Positions 44,709 to 57,625 of a stretch of 64,000 nucleotides of DNA are shown here, piece after piece. The notes beneath the pieces were generated by a model. The model was not told where the DNA came from. It did no database searches and was given only the letters and a program-made list of their open reading frames with translations. The stretch lies in NCBI GenBank assembly GCA_037179385.1, contig CM074189.1, positions 20,409,020 through 20,473,019 of the forward strand, written 5' to 3'. This stretch comes from Holothuria scabra. Its lineage: Eukaryota > Echinodermata > Holothuroidea > Aspidochirotida > Holothuriidae. Each line of letters starts with the position of its first letter. The stretch's first letter is position 1. The position numbers were made by a program, and so were the translations under genes.

Positions 44709-45400
44709 TTATCCATAGTGACAATTCACTTGTGGTCCTTTACATGGAATAAACTCTTCCCAGGATGCAGTTTCGAAGCGCCCTCTTGATAATTGGCACA
44801 AGTTCCCTCCATTATTTCGATTTGAAAGTAGTCCACGCTCCCAGCAGTTGGAGCTGTAGTATCTTCTGTCACGTGGGGAAGTCGCCGGCGGAGCGGACGA
44901 AGTCTTTTCGTTCAGCTCTGGGGCTGCAGCCACAGAGGCCCTATGCAGGCTACTGGCAAAGAGAACTGGCGTCGACACGCGGTGTTCTAGGGAGGTGTAA
45001 CTAATCACACCTCCCTGTTCCAAGGGGAGTTTATCACAAAGGAGGTGACAGCCATCGTTTCCGGGGAGTGAAGAGAACTTACGCCGTAAAGATTCGACAG
45101 AGGATGGTTCAGCAGAAGCTACCAAGAAACGTCGGAACCAAAGAAACTAGCCGCAAAGGCTTTTTCCATAGTTATTTTAAATCGATATGTTAACTGTACT
45201 TTTCACTCTGACTTATTTAGAAGAGGTTGGCAGTGCCGAGATAAGACCTAGGCCTAGTACAGGTCGTTATTGTTGAGAATTATATCCTTTGGCGGCTACC
45301 ACTCTCTGAAGATGGTTTTTGACTTCGTGTGAAACCAAAAAACCGAATAACGGAAAAGTACGTGTCGCCCACAAATCAGGCTAATTAATTAACCCACATT
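44709..45400. other. CpG-rich patch, possible promoter or first exon
   Basis: Locally rich in CG (for example cgccggcggagcggacgaag near 44881) within an AT-rich region. On the minus strand a 138-codon frame spans 44709-45125. It has no recognisable domain and contains a donor-like GTAAG (read leftward from 45082) that could end a short first exon with ATG near 45125. No protein homology is visible, so this is only a candidate. Confidence 0.2.
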
Positions 45401-48400
45401 TATACCGTTAAATATCATGTTCTACCTGGTCGGCACGTTTTTCATCGTGTAGACTTTTGCTTGATTTCAGTACTACACAGCCAGAGAGCGAAAGGAGATT
45501 TTATCTGACAGTAAATTTCAATGTGATGTTAACCATCCAGCAGCAAAGTTCAATGCACTTGTACCCTATCGAGATCACATGACAACCGTTTACTCCTTTC
45601 AACTGTTGAAACACGAGTAAAAGCTCTAATTTCATTTTTCTTCATATAAAAAAGACTCTTCATTTTTGTGAAATATTTTTACACATATTTGATCAATTCG
45701 ATTGCATGATGTATTTGCCTAGCAAACGAACTCCCCGGTAAATATTTCGAGAATGTGCGGTTAACTTATAATAGGACACTCGCGAGAAGTAGGGTAATAC
45801 GATTTCCTTTGAGACAGGCGGCGCTGTTCTGTTTGGTTTTTTATTGTTCCGCGGTGACAGTAATCTTTATTTGGTTTGCCTATGTGAGTGACGGGATGCA
45901 AGCTTTTATTGCTAGCTGGTGGGAAAGAAAGAAGCTGGTGGGAAAGAAAGACCCAGGGCCATGCTACAAGGTAAAAAACGATTAACTGTCAGACCCATAG
46001 CCAAGGGGGTGAACCCTCCTTTAAAATTTTCTTTTTTAGACTTTGAAGTTTGTCATTGACATTGACATTTGTTCAGATTTGCCCCTTCCCTGAAAAAATT
46101 TCATCACCGCTCTCCCGGAAAGGTTTGGTCCCCTTCGATGCATTGTTTGGCTTCGGACCTGTTAATGGTTCTTTCCGTCGTAGGAAAGTTTTTGGCAAGT
46201 AGCAAACCAAACATTTCACCACTGCCATCTGAGGTAAAGACTAGCCAGACAAGTATGTGTGGGGAGAAAAAGCTTCGAGTAGCGCGAAATATTGAAAAGT
46301 AGGCGTACCAAAATGCATTTGGGGTGCCTGGTGAGGAAAGAACCCATGTATCACCCCATTTCGCTACAACTTTGTTGTAATAGAAATTTCGATGCCCTAT
46401 ATTATTTGCTGGCGCATACATCAAATGGAGTTCTGTCAGAGTAAAGTAATTACTTCTGGTCTCAGTGAAAGAGCCAATTGAAGGCCATCCTTTTGTTTGC
46501 TCAGATCTTATCTAAAGCAGAGAAAGAACATCTCTTTGTTCAAATTGTAAAGCTCCATGAATATGTACTGCACTGTATTGGCAACTTGCAACGCATGCTA
46601 TGTTTTTTGTAAACATCACTTCAGTTAATTTCAACGCTTTTCTGCGTTTAGTGAGTCCTTCATACTAGATTCACAGGTGTGAATTCATTCTATCGTTTCC
46701 AGACAGTTAAAGCATAAAATTCTAACCATGTAAATATACATCAAAAGCCAGAAGGTCGAATGAAGCGATAGTTTTTTGCTTCAAATGATTCCCCTTTTCC
46801 CTCCAGTTTATCGACTCGTACGAAGGTCGGTATTACAAAGGGGAAGTTACCGCTTTTAACATGGAAACTCGATACGACACGCTGTATTGGCCAAGCGTAG
46901 ATTTCGCACATTGTGTCGCCACAATGATTGCAAGGGAAAAGATTAGAGGAACTTCTTACTAGGTTAGACGGAAATGACGTAACTATGAAGGATTGTTGAA
47001 GCAATATTCGAAGTTTGAGTTAAGCGAAGTCCTTCCATTCTCCGTTCGCGGATTTCACTTAAAGTTTCCAGTTATGAATAATTATGCAAATGGATATAGT
47101 AATACTGCAAAGTTCGTTGACCTTGATTTCTAATATGGGTTTTTAGATATGACTGTCATATACATTACATACAATTTCCACAGAATTTTGGAGAAGCCAA
47201 CGTAATGCACTGAGTCACCAAATTATGAAATAATCAGAATTTATGTGATATATCTAAGACCTTAGTCGGGTCTTTCATCTTCGGTCTTCGTCAGGTTTAA
47301 CGCACCCACACAGAAATGTTAAAAACTGACTCCAAAACGAAGACCCTGCCGCTGGGAACGTTCGAAAACACTGTCTGTCACTTATAGAAGACTGAATATG
47401 GCGCGTATTAAAAATGAACCAAAACATTTGCTAGTCGAAATAAAGACTTGTTCAAAGGGAATCATCCTCTTGACGAAAGTGTATTCACTCGGCAGTCGGG
47501 TCACGGGTAATTTAACCCGGTAAGAAAGAAAGCTGCTTGTAACAAATCTAGACTTAAATTTACGCATGTATTGTCCGGGTGGTTTGATTCTATTTTAAAT
47601 CAAATCCTTTTCGGAATGCAAAGTCTTTGGTCGTCGGTCGTTGTTTTTAACACATCCATGAAAAAGTTGGGGAGTAGGAATGGGAACACAGTTAGTTTCT
47701 TCTTCGACCTTCACCCCTTCTGTTTTTCTTCTTCTTTCCTGGCGATCTTTAAAATCTGCCCAAGATCAGAAAATGAAAGTACTTTAACAGCCCGCAGGTG
47801 TGAAACGAACTAATCGATTTGTATCTCAGTTACAGAATGTAAAAGAATTCTTCTCATCGATTGCTACATTTGTTATTTTTACGAATTCTAAAACATTACC
47901 ATGACCTTCACTTGTTTATACTCATAACATATCCCTCAGGAGACTAGAAATCGCTTACTTGACCAAAAATTTTACGGCTAACACCGTCACATGGCCGGGC
48001 ACTGTGAAATATAAGCTTGCATTCAGACAACGCTTCATAGAGTACAACAAGCGCTGGGCTTTCATATTCTATATTCATCTGACAGAATTGAACGAAAATC
48101 CTGATCTTGCTACAGTGGGTTTGTTATTCGAAGATCTTTAAAAGCGAAAGATTATGTCTGTTGGAATAGATTCAGAGATATATAAAGAATAAGAAGTACG
48201 GCAACCTCTATGAACAGTCTTACATTTAAATACAAATGGGGAAAATGTTTTAAATCAACAAGTCGGGAGAGGGAATAACATTCCGAGATGTTTTTGATCA
48301 ATCGCAGTTTGTTTTCCCAGGGTATTCTGATTTAGATTGCTCCAGGGCATATTCACTTATCATAAAAAATTTCCTTGGATGCATTCTGCCGTTGCAAAAT

Positions 48401-49004
48401 TCCGTCCTTTGTCACGTTTCTTAGCTAAAAAGCAGCGAAGTTTGATTAATAAACAGGACAAGAATCCTATTCGTGTTTTGTTTCAAATTGTTAAAATATT
48501 TCCAACATTTTACTTCATTTCAAAAAGCAGTGTCACTTCTATTTAATTTACAATCCCAAGTTTTGACTTGCAGAACCTGAGATATTGAAACTGTGATGCG
48601 TTTGTTCAAATTTAAAAGAAAATTCCTGAAAGTCAAGTCAGCTTTTCTTTTGACAAAATACTGAGAAACTTATTCTGAGCATTTAAATTTTTCTTTAATT
48701 TCCATGTTCTATTCATAATAACTTTAACCTTCGAGAGAGGAGTCATCAGTAAGAAACCATTGCCAAATTAAATTGACAAATTTAAATAGAGCAAAAGTCA
48801 TTTTCACCATTCCAAAGTGAATATTCAGATATAAATTGGCAGTCATAAATATTATAAATTTTCAATTTCTTGGATTTAGAAAGTATTATTGAAGTTATCA
48901 TATTTTCAATCAGAGGTCAACTTAAAGTAAACAGGTGGGATATTATGGCTTTGGTGACCAATGTTATGTATTTATTTATCGCTGTATTGTAGTTATTGTG
49001 GTAT
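45401..49004. other. Non-coding sequence
   Basis: No gene or dispersed family recognised. A perfect tandem doublet of gctggtgggaaagaaaga sits at about 45917-45953. Pairs such as gaccttagtcgggtc and ggtcttcgtcagg near 47260-47300 form a small imperfect inverted repeat. Confidence 0.5.
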
Positions 49005-49132
49005 GTTGGACCCACTGCCATTGTGTTTGGTGCTCAGGGAAAACAAACGGGAAATACAACTGGAAAAAGGCTGTGGCCGGCTGGACTTGAACCAATAGGT
49101 TGGAAACTGGGCCGTACAACTCTATCCAATAC
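49005..49132 (+). mobile_element. SINE copy, 5' truncated with internal deletion
   Basis: gacccactgccattgtgttt, ggtgctcaggg, caactggaaaaaggctgtgg and aaactgggccgtacaactct. The usual cataagcaatgg step is deleted. Confidence 0.85.
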
Positions 49133-49847
49133 GGTGGTTATTTCGGGGCCCATTGGTTAGGGTTGCTACCGTGCAAAGGGAAGGGAAGAAACGAAGAACA
49201 GATTGGAAGTGAGGGTTGAGGGGATCATTTGTTCTACAAGTTGAAGTCGATGCCTCGTGTTTCGATACTGAGGTCTGTAGCAGTACTTCCTCTGAAGACA
49301 TCTGTATATGAATATAATATATCATTAGGATGCTGGTCCCCGGTATACTAAGCATTCCATCTATACTTAATTGTGTGTAAAAGACGGAGCTTGGAATTTA
49401 CCTACACCTTGCACATAATTGATATTTTGCATGCAGCGAAACGTACCGTATGTGCTAGGCTATTTGCGGGGGGAAGGTCTCACATTTTTACAAGAATCTT
49501 TTCCAAAGGTGCTCAACCCGGCCAGTTGGAAGTAAGACTCATTCGCATGTAACGGTAATAGCGTAAGCTGAGTGAGTTCTATGCATAGGTCTATACATTT
49601 GTAAAATAAGTTAAACTGATCACCATACTAATTTCATGGTTAGGAATGGACATTGAAGGATCAAGTTGGCTGTTGGCAGACACGGTTGCATGTAGGCTAG
49701 TCACCAACATTTGCTTCCGTTTTCATCTTTTATATGAGTGTATCTGCAATTAATTTCTCTTGGTTCCTCGGTCCTTCTTTTCTGTCATTATATCAAACCA
49801 AAACTCAAATGTTGCTTAGATTAATGACACTTTTAGCTGCTTTAATG

Positions 49848-50287
49848 CAGGGTTGTCAGTTTAGCGTTTTACCACCAAAAAGGAGAATTTGGCGTCTTTT
49901 GGAAATGCTTGCAGTTTTTTTTAAATGGGACCCTAAACCGTTTTTCTGACTTTTTTTTTAACTAGCCTATAAAAGCAACATTTCCTCCTTTTTTACTCAA
50001 TTTCAACGAGAAATTACACAAATCACAATTGTTATAATGCTCACAAAGCATAATTTGAGCCAAATATGCAGTTACACAAGTATTTATAGTGCACCAAACT
50101 CTGAAAAATACAACAACTAATGCAATGAAATAAGTATGCTCAAGACATCTCATGCCTTTCTGAGAGATACATTTATTAATCCTGACATGTGTTATCACAC
50201 GCTGAGGGATTTTTCGAATTTGGCGTTTTTCGGTCCATTTGACGCCAGATTTGGCGGTTTGAGACTAAGGAAAACCTGGCAACCCTG
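49848..50287. mobile_element. Non-autonomous hAT-type element with 8-bp target duplication
   Basis: The ends CAGGGTTGTCAG.. and ..CTGGCAACCCTG are inverted repeats, and further mirrored words follow (aatttggcgtc / gacgccagatt). The flanking 8-mers are CTTTAATG (49840-49847) and CTTTGATG (50288-50295), a 7/8 match. CAGGG-type ends and 8-bp duplications are hAT hallmarks. At 440 bp with no transposase frame, it is non-autonomous. Confidence 0.88.
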
Positions 50288-50295
50288 CTTTGATG

Positions 50296-51972
50296 TCCAA
50301 GGCAAGATTTGACACACTGTTTGCATTTCCTGCAACGAGATTGATGCAGTAGTTTGAAGAGGGGGGGGGGGGGGTAAAATAAGCATACAATCCTCGACAA
50401 AGCAAATGAAACTTGAAAATCTCTGATACAATGACAAAATGCTCTCATAATAATCTCTCAAACTCCATTTGGAACCCCATCGCCCCTCTCAATGTTGTGT
50501 ACTACCTGATAGTTGCGAAAATGCAGCCACCATTGAAAGGCAAAGGGGGATGCAGGAGGGTGGCTTGTTCCATTTACGTTTGTCGGGAAGTGTAGGCTAT
50601 ATGCCTTCATACTGGGATACCAAAGACTACATCACTGGGTAGCCTACATATTTTTAAACCGAGAAATTGAATCTATAGGCTATATCGTACTTCCAAAAAA
50701 ATGTAGATAGATGAATATGTTAGGAATTTTCCGTTTTTCGTATTTCTTTACCCAAGTGGGCGTCACATTTGACAAACGATGTGGATCTGTTTGTATTCCG
50801 TATCGAACAAAATATATTTCCATGAGGTATTGCGCCTCGGGGCCCTAACAATGTATACAAGTATATCAGCCAGGGACACCACTGCAGACGACCATCGGTG
50901 TACTTGAAGGATTTTTGACCCGCAGAACGTGACAAATCCTCAAAGAGCAGAACCTCATCTGCTCGTCTGATTTAAAAAATCTGGTGTCTTGCCTCTGTCA
51001 TGTCACAAATTTCAGGTGCAAGTAAGTAGTAAAGTTAAGAATCGTGCTTTTTAGAAGCGCATCGACTCCGGGTGGGGACACTCTACCGCTGTGAGTGAAT
51101 TTGAGGAACGTGTCACATAGGTCTATTACACAAATTTAACACCGTGTACTGGAAGCTTTTGCAAAAGTAATGTGGTTAACCTAACCTGACCACTATATAA
51201 TGAAGACTGTCTTTGCCAAAAGATACAATAAGGATTCTTTTTTTTACTCGTTTACCCCAATTCGTAGTCTAAAATGCTCCAGTTGATTTCATAACTTTCG
51301 ACTCCTTGGGGTTAATTTCAATTTGGATCATGACTTTTTAGCAAAATGTTGAAAATTATGAAGGAAGTTCCAGAGATTCTTTAAGGTGAGGGTTGATAAC
51401 ACTCTTAAGAAAAAAGTACATTTCGAGCCATGACGTCAACCAAATACACACCCGTCCGTTTACACTATAAACGTTTCAAATTCTTAAAGGTAAAAAAATC
51501 TACTCGACGTTCATTTTACAAGCAAAGGCAACTCTCCCGTTTGAGTTTCCGAAACCAGGGATTTGATACAACTCCCTTCTCAAACCTATGTTGGTTAATG
51601 TCGCACACACGCAGACAAAAAATTGCGTGTTATGTCGCAAATTGTCGATGTCCATCGTGTTTTTTTTTTTATTTTACTTTATTTTTTTATGTGAGGGTAA
51701 CTATGTAAGTATAAGTTTGACCAGGGTTCTCTGAAGAATAGGTCGCAGCCTCGTATGTAGTTTGGGCGATATGTATGTTTAATAGTTATAGCAAACTGGA
51801 TTCCGACTGAAGTTCGTAGTTTAGTGAGAGACTAATCTGCTTGATAAAGTAACCCACGCTGACTCAACATTAAGAAGCCGTGGCCACGGCCACAGAGACT
51901 GCTTCTTCGAGGGCCATAAGCAGAGAGAGCGGAGCCAATTTTGAATTGCGTGGCAAACCGTCGATGCGGTGT
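50296..51972. other. Non-coding sequence
   Basis: No gene recognised. A G14 run lies at 50361-50374. Confidence 0.5.
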
Positions 51973-52385
51973 AAGGCCGCGGCCACACTTCAACCGCGAA
52001 TTCGGATCGGATTCCGATCATATGTTTTCGGGTTTTTGTTAAAATCCTCCCTTTCTCGGGTCAGAAAGGCCCAAAAATGTGTCATCCAGCGTAAATATAT
52101 AATTTGCATCTGAAGTCAATAAAAATGAAGTGCTAACTGAACTTACTTTTTCGTGATTTCGCACTGACAAACATTTTTATTGGACAGATAAAATCTGTCT
52201 ATTGATGTGACGTCACGAAATAATTAGCATAAATTTAATTTTCGTAGTGCTGGACAAATTTATATTCACACGGGTTGGCAATTTTTTGGCTCTTTCCGAC
52301 AAAAGATTGATAATATATTAATAAAAACTCACAAAAATTGGATCGGAATCCGATCCTTACTCGTCGTAGTGTGACCGAGGCTTAG
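51973..52385. mobile_element. CpG-rich inverted-repeat element
   Basis: The left end TAAGGCCGCGGCCACACT and right end agtgtgaccgaggcttag are imperfect inverted repeats. Both lead into an inner GGATCGGATTCCGATC / GGATCGGAATCCGATCC palindrome. The centre is AT-rich and non-coding. MITE class is inferred; no clear target duplication. Confidence 0.75.
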
Positions 52386-55300
52386 GGCGGCACAAAATAC
52401 AGTTGAAGGGCACCCTAAAATCCCACAACAGGAAAGGTGCGGGAGCTAAAGACTCCACGTCTCCTCGGTCCCTGATTTATTGTCACTTATTTATAGCAGA
52501 ATCGGAGTTTTCAGGGACTATCAAATTTGGCGTTTAACTTTTTTTTGGTCTTTCACTCGTTACAAGAGTGAAAGTTAAACTCTAAAAATTTCCTCCAAAA
52601 GAGAGAACGTTACTACGAAAAGAGCGAAGTTTCACTTTTGATGGAATGCCTGCAAGGTCTACTCTTAAAAAAAGAGTGATCCATGTCAGCCTGTAAACAC
52701 TCGTTGAAAATTGAATTTTCACTATTTTTGGAGTGGATTTCACTCTCCTGGAAGAAAATTTCCACTCTAATGGAGTGAATTGACACCTTTCACTCTCTTG
52801 AGTCTTAGACAGTGCCTACGGTAAGTTCACTCCTGTTTTTGGAATGAATGGACTCCCATGTACAGTCGGATACATACACGGTATACGTTGGGTGCCGTAT
52901 ACAAACTCAGTAGAGTTCCGTGTGATGATTTGACTGTTTGACCTATAAATGGTTATGGCCCAATCTGGCTTGTGTATTTTCGGCATTGTCGATTCGACTC
53001 AATTTTTTTTTCAGGCTATCAGAAAGCAAATAAAACACTTATTATTTGGAGACATTTCGTAACCCAAACCTTTGGTATTTGGGTGACATTTCGCTTCTCC
53101 CTGACGGCTATGCATCCACCTAACATTGCAATGAAATTATTGAGGCCCTGAGACTCATTTGGGGTAACCCGCTACCGGTGCGCTATGTGGCTACGCGAAG
53201 AGGAAGCTTTACCGAGTCACACATTTTTGGGTAATCCTCAATTTTCAAGCATAGTACTCTTTATACCCCACTGGAAGACTTTTGCTGCTGGGATGGTCAC
53301 ACAATTATGTGCACACTCACAATGTGCTTTGTTAAGTACGTTTATCCAATGCTAACACACGTCCCTGTGTATGAGGAAGCATATGCATTGCTGAAACACA
53401 GTGCCCGAGAAAACCCCAACATATTTCTTGCATGAGTTATGTCTGGTGGGAAGTACACGGTAAATGTACACTTTATGAAAACTTTACATCAAAAGGTACT
53501 GCTTAATTTTGCTAAGTTCGAGCAACTCACTGGTTCTCAACTTATACGGCGCCACCTAATTTGTGAGTGCAGCGCCCCCACCAAAGTCTAGAAACTAAAA
53601 ACCGGAAATTTCTGGCCGGGGTTTTCCGTGCGTGCAACTGAAACAGTGTTCACACATTTTAACCGTTTAAGCAGAGCCGAAAAAGGAAAAGTAGGCTATT
53701 GAATTAACAACCAAGGGACAACTTGACCTAGTGGTCTTGTATTGTGGTGATTTTAAAATATTGTAAGACACCGAGGGTAGGGAAGTATAGACAGGTATCC
53801 TGAATGGGTAGGGTATAAAGGTTGCGTAGGAAAAGATAGGATAGGTGGGATATTTAAAGAGCTGTTTTGTGGTGTAACCGGCATGCTAGGTGGGAAAAAT
53901 AGTTGGGGTGTATTGGCCGTATGTCGGGTCAACTGAATCACTGAACCGTACAGTTAAACTGCTGTTGGCTATTCTTAGTATTGTATTTGATTCCCTCTTT
54001 GAAAATGGTGGCAATTAACCCTTTCAATGAGGAGCAGCCACTTTCAATACCGGGAAGTCGTACCTCAGGAGAGAGCAGGGAGTTGCAACCCTGAAAAGAG
54101 GAAGTTGTGTTAAAGTTGAATTTCGTTCAGTAACTTGAGTAGACTTGCCCCAAGTCGATCGAGATGTTTCCTTTCAGCTGTAAGGATTCTCTTGTGTCAC
54201 TATTCCTTCTCTACGGTGTAACCCCTTTGAACTCTCCCAATGCACCTCTGCAAACAGACCAACTTCTCACACTTTCCTCTTTCCACTTCATCTCGATATA
54301 ACGCCAATACACACTGTGCTAACCAACCCACATCGACCAACACACCTCGACCGGTATTGCCCGCTGACAAGTTCTTACACTCACCGCTAAGAACGTTTCT
54401 ACTGAGTCATTGTAACGATCGTGCGTGGCAGATTCCTGTTTATACACTGGACACATATCAACAAGGGGAGATCTGGCTTTCTCGAGAGACTTGTAGCTTT
54501 TGCAACTGGTGACGTAGCATTTTGGGCGGTCCTGTTTTTAAGCACTAATCTCTGTAGCCAATGAAAAGCTTTCTATATGTAAACAGACAGAACGACGCAC
54601 CGTTCATCACACGATGATCTTGATGAATATCCAGCAAAAGTCGCAAAATGTGGAATCCGATTGGATGATACGGTAAACTATCTTGAAATATATTCATCTA
54701 AATTCTTAGATGAATAAAACAATAGAGAAGTTAAAGATGATGACGTAAACAGTTGCAAAAGATACAAGTCTCTCACAGCAAGCAGCAAGTTTGTACTGGC
54801 CGCTCAGCAGGGTCGTGTGTGTGAGCTGTGTAGTTCGCTTCGAGAGGCGTTGTAAACAGGTGTTACAGCACTAGCTCGCGGAAGTTGCAGCAACGTGCAG
54901 TGAGAGTAATCTAAATATAACAGTTGCGTAGCGGCAGAATCCGATGGAATTACCGTGAAGAATAGGAACAGTAATAAAATGAAAGTTGGATGGAAGAAAA
55001 ACGTGAGAGACTTGGGGCAAGTTTATAACTTGAGTTCCAGGGGAAACAATTCTCATATTTATTGAGATCGAGCCGTTGAATCTACGTTATGCGAAAACAT
55101 CTTTAAACTGTAAAATTTCAACCCACCAGTCACGCTTTTAAATACAATAACATTCCTTTTTTCTCCTATATCAATTTCTTCGTTCACAGTTACAATGTAA
55201 AATAATAGGGCAGATCCGTAACTCGGTGTTACCGCCTTGTCTGGAGTCCGACTTTGATGAAACCGTTCGATTTAAATATTATTTATAACAAACTTGAATT

Positions 55301-55559
55301 TGTTTGGAAACCTGAGTGGTGTTGATAAAATTACGGATTGCTTATATCAGAACTGGTATACCGATGAGACCAAACACATGAAACCGCACGCCTTCTTTAA
55401 AATATTTACAGGTGAAACAAACCAGTCTGACTACGTGCTTACGTGCTTACGTGTTTTACGGGCCCCTCCGTTTTCTCCTACAAGGGACTGACACCCTTTA
55501 CTACATTTTCATAGCTCTGGGTGACATAATTAAACAAAGATTTCTACCTGGAGTGAGAT
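52386..55559. other. Non-coding sequence
   Basis: No gene recognised. It contains the TTCACTC/GAGTGAA palindrome cluster (52540-52850). Confidence 0.5.
52540..52850. repeat. Cluster of short TTCACTC...GAGTGAA palindromes
   Basis: Repeated short inverted pairs such as ttcactcgttacaagagtgaa, tttttggagtggatttcactc and tccactctaatggagtgaatt, in alternating orientation. A second such cluster is at 61115-61260. Confidence 0.7.
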
Positions 55560-55574
55560 CAGTGGGGCAGCCAC

Positions 55575-55637
55575 GGGGGGGGGGGGGGGGGACTGGGGGC
55601 CTAGGCCCCCTCAGATTTTCTTCAGCCCCCCCCCCCC
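55575..55637 (+). repeat. G17 run, GGGGGCCTAGGCCCCC palindrome and C12 run
   Basis: Within 63 bases there is a G17 tract, a perfect 16-base palindrome and a C12 tract. The whole block can form a strong hairpin or a G-quadruplex. Confidence 0.9.
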
Positions 55638-56546
55638 AGATTTTTTACGTCCTGATAAAGTAATTGAAAAAATTAAATATTTGAAAGGAAATAAACTTTG
55701 AAGTGTTTCCTTCAAAACAATAACTAAATAAAATGTGTAACAATTATAAAAACATGGATGAATGTGTGTAAAACACATTTTGTGCACACGTATGAAATCA
55801 AGTAATAACTTCAAAATGCCTACTTTCACTAAATTAGATACCATGTGTGATCTGCACTGTCATTTATTGCATTTCACTTCGAAGATGAAACGAAAGTCTC
55901 GACGACAAACTTTAATGTGACTTTGTTAGGTTGAGACCCTTTCTGCCTTTCGGATGGCTGGTTGATTTACTGAAAATTAGGCAATCGTACACTGGAGACA
56001 ATTCTTACACGACCATTCCTTTACTTTATCATACACAAAATATGCCGTAAGCAGGTAAGGATAAGGTACTGCCTTCGAATAATTCTTCCCTTCCATCGAT
56101 CCTCAACAAGTAAGGTAATATTGTGGCTCACTCCTGCCCATGACAAGTGCCACTCTAGCGCGATTTTTTTCGACAAGTCCTCTTTTTACTAGTTGGCACT
56201 GGCGTCCGGGCGGATTTGTAAAATGTCCACAAGGTCCGGATTTCATGTGTTTCCCACATGATCCATACTTCTGCTTTGAGGTTCAAATATTTTGAGAGAT
56301 TTATTTGTAGTATTTTAATTTTGACCACGTAATGTACCGATGACTGAACAAATACTGCACCATTTTGCATCTAGACACCACTGAAAACCGAAAAACATTG
56401 TTTCTTTGATATAGTATGTATGTCACTTGTAAAATATCTACAAAAACTAAAAATAAGTATTTTGATATTTTTCATGCTCCCCAAAAAGGGAAAATCCTAA
56501 AACTTAGGCCTAAAATCAGTTCAAAGTTTTGCCAAACATAGCACCA

Positions 56547-57625
56547 TTTTCATTTCATTTATTTGTTTCATCGTAACGACCAATAATAACAATATTTACA
56601 TATGTACAGTGTTGTAACAAATTAGCCTACGTTTTGAAAGTTACGAAAGGAAGTACTCTAAAAAACCTTGGTAGGCTTATGGGACAGAGCACTCCCTGTG
56701 AGAAGTACAAAGAGGAAAATATGAACATTAACCTAAACGATATACAGTGAACGTAAGACTGGTGAATGTTATATGAGGTACTTCGTTAATCAATACTTTT
56801 CGATGCAGTGCTTGCAATACTTACTTTTAAAACTAGAAATTGATTTACAGAGTTGGACTTCATTAGGGATGGTATTCCAGATGGAGGATGCTCTTACGTG
56901 TAAACTTTGCTTCAGAAAATTTGAATTAAAACGTGGTAATCGGAGATATCCGGACTGCCTTGTATTATGGTCGTGTGTGTAATAGTTAGATGAGAATATT
57001 TGTTGAAAGTACGGTGGAGCAAAATTATGTACGATACGATAAGCAAAGATTGCTTCTTTGAAGTGGATTAAATCGGTGAACTTCATCAAGTTAAGTAGAG
57101 AAAAAAGTTTACTGGTATGTTCAATTGAGTTTGCCGAGCAAATATGCCGGATTGCCATCTTTTGTAATGTAATGAGTTTGGTTAGGTGTGTCTTACTTGT
57201 CCCAGCCCAGACAGACAGGCAGTATAGAAGGTGTGGCAAGAAGAGGGTGAGATAAAGGGAACGAAGGATATTCCTCGGCAAATAGTGTTTAAGCTTAGAC
57301 AAAATTCCAGTGCATTGGGCAATTTTTACACTTATGGCGTCAATATGTGGTTTCCAAGTTAAACGATCGTCAATTAAAACCGCTAGGAATTTAGTACAAT
57401 CAACTTTTTGTAATGATTCACCACTCATGAAAATTCTAATACCATTTATATTAGGTGTATTACTGTAATTTACTTTATTAAATAGCATAAAAATTTGTTT
57501 TCTTTACATTTAAAGAGAGCTTGTTAGCTGAAAACCATTCATGAAATTGACTAAGTTCAGTACATAAAGTGCCTTTTAACTGATTTATATCATCACCTGT
57601 AAAGAATAAACTAGACTTTTGCATC
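56547..57625 (-). pseudogene. Non-LTR retrotransposon, 5'-truncated RT C-terminus with frameshift
   Basis: The minus strand encodes the end of a jockey/CR1-like reverse transcriptase. It runs from just after the YADD catalytic box (..SLFFTGDD), through a FLxVLIDDRLTWKPHI block, YLPRNILRSLY, LLYCLSVWAG and LQKMAIRHI, to a natural stop at 56790. A one-base gain in a T run near 57489 shifts the frame. Downstream of it, 232 codons remain open. A 3' tail of caaataaatgaaatgaaaat type ends near 56547. The endonuclease and most of the RT are absent, so it is a dead, typically 5'-truncated copy. Confidence 0.92.
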
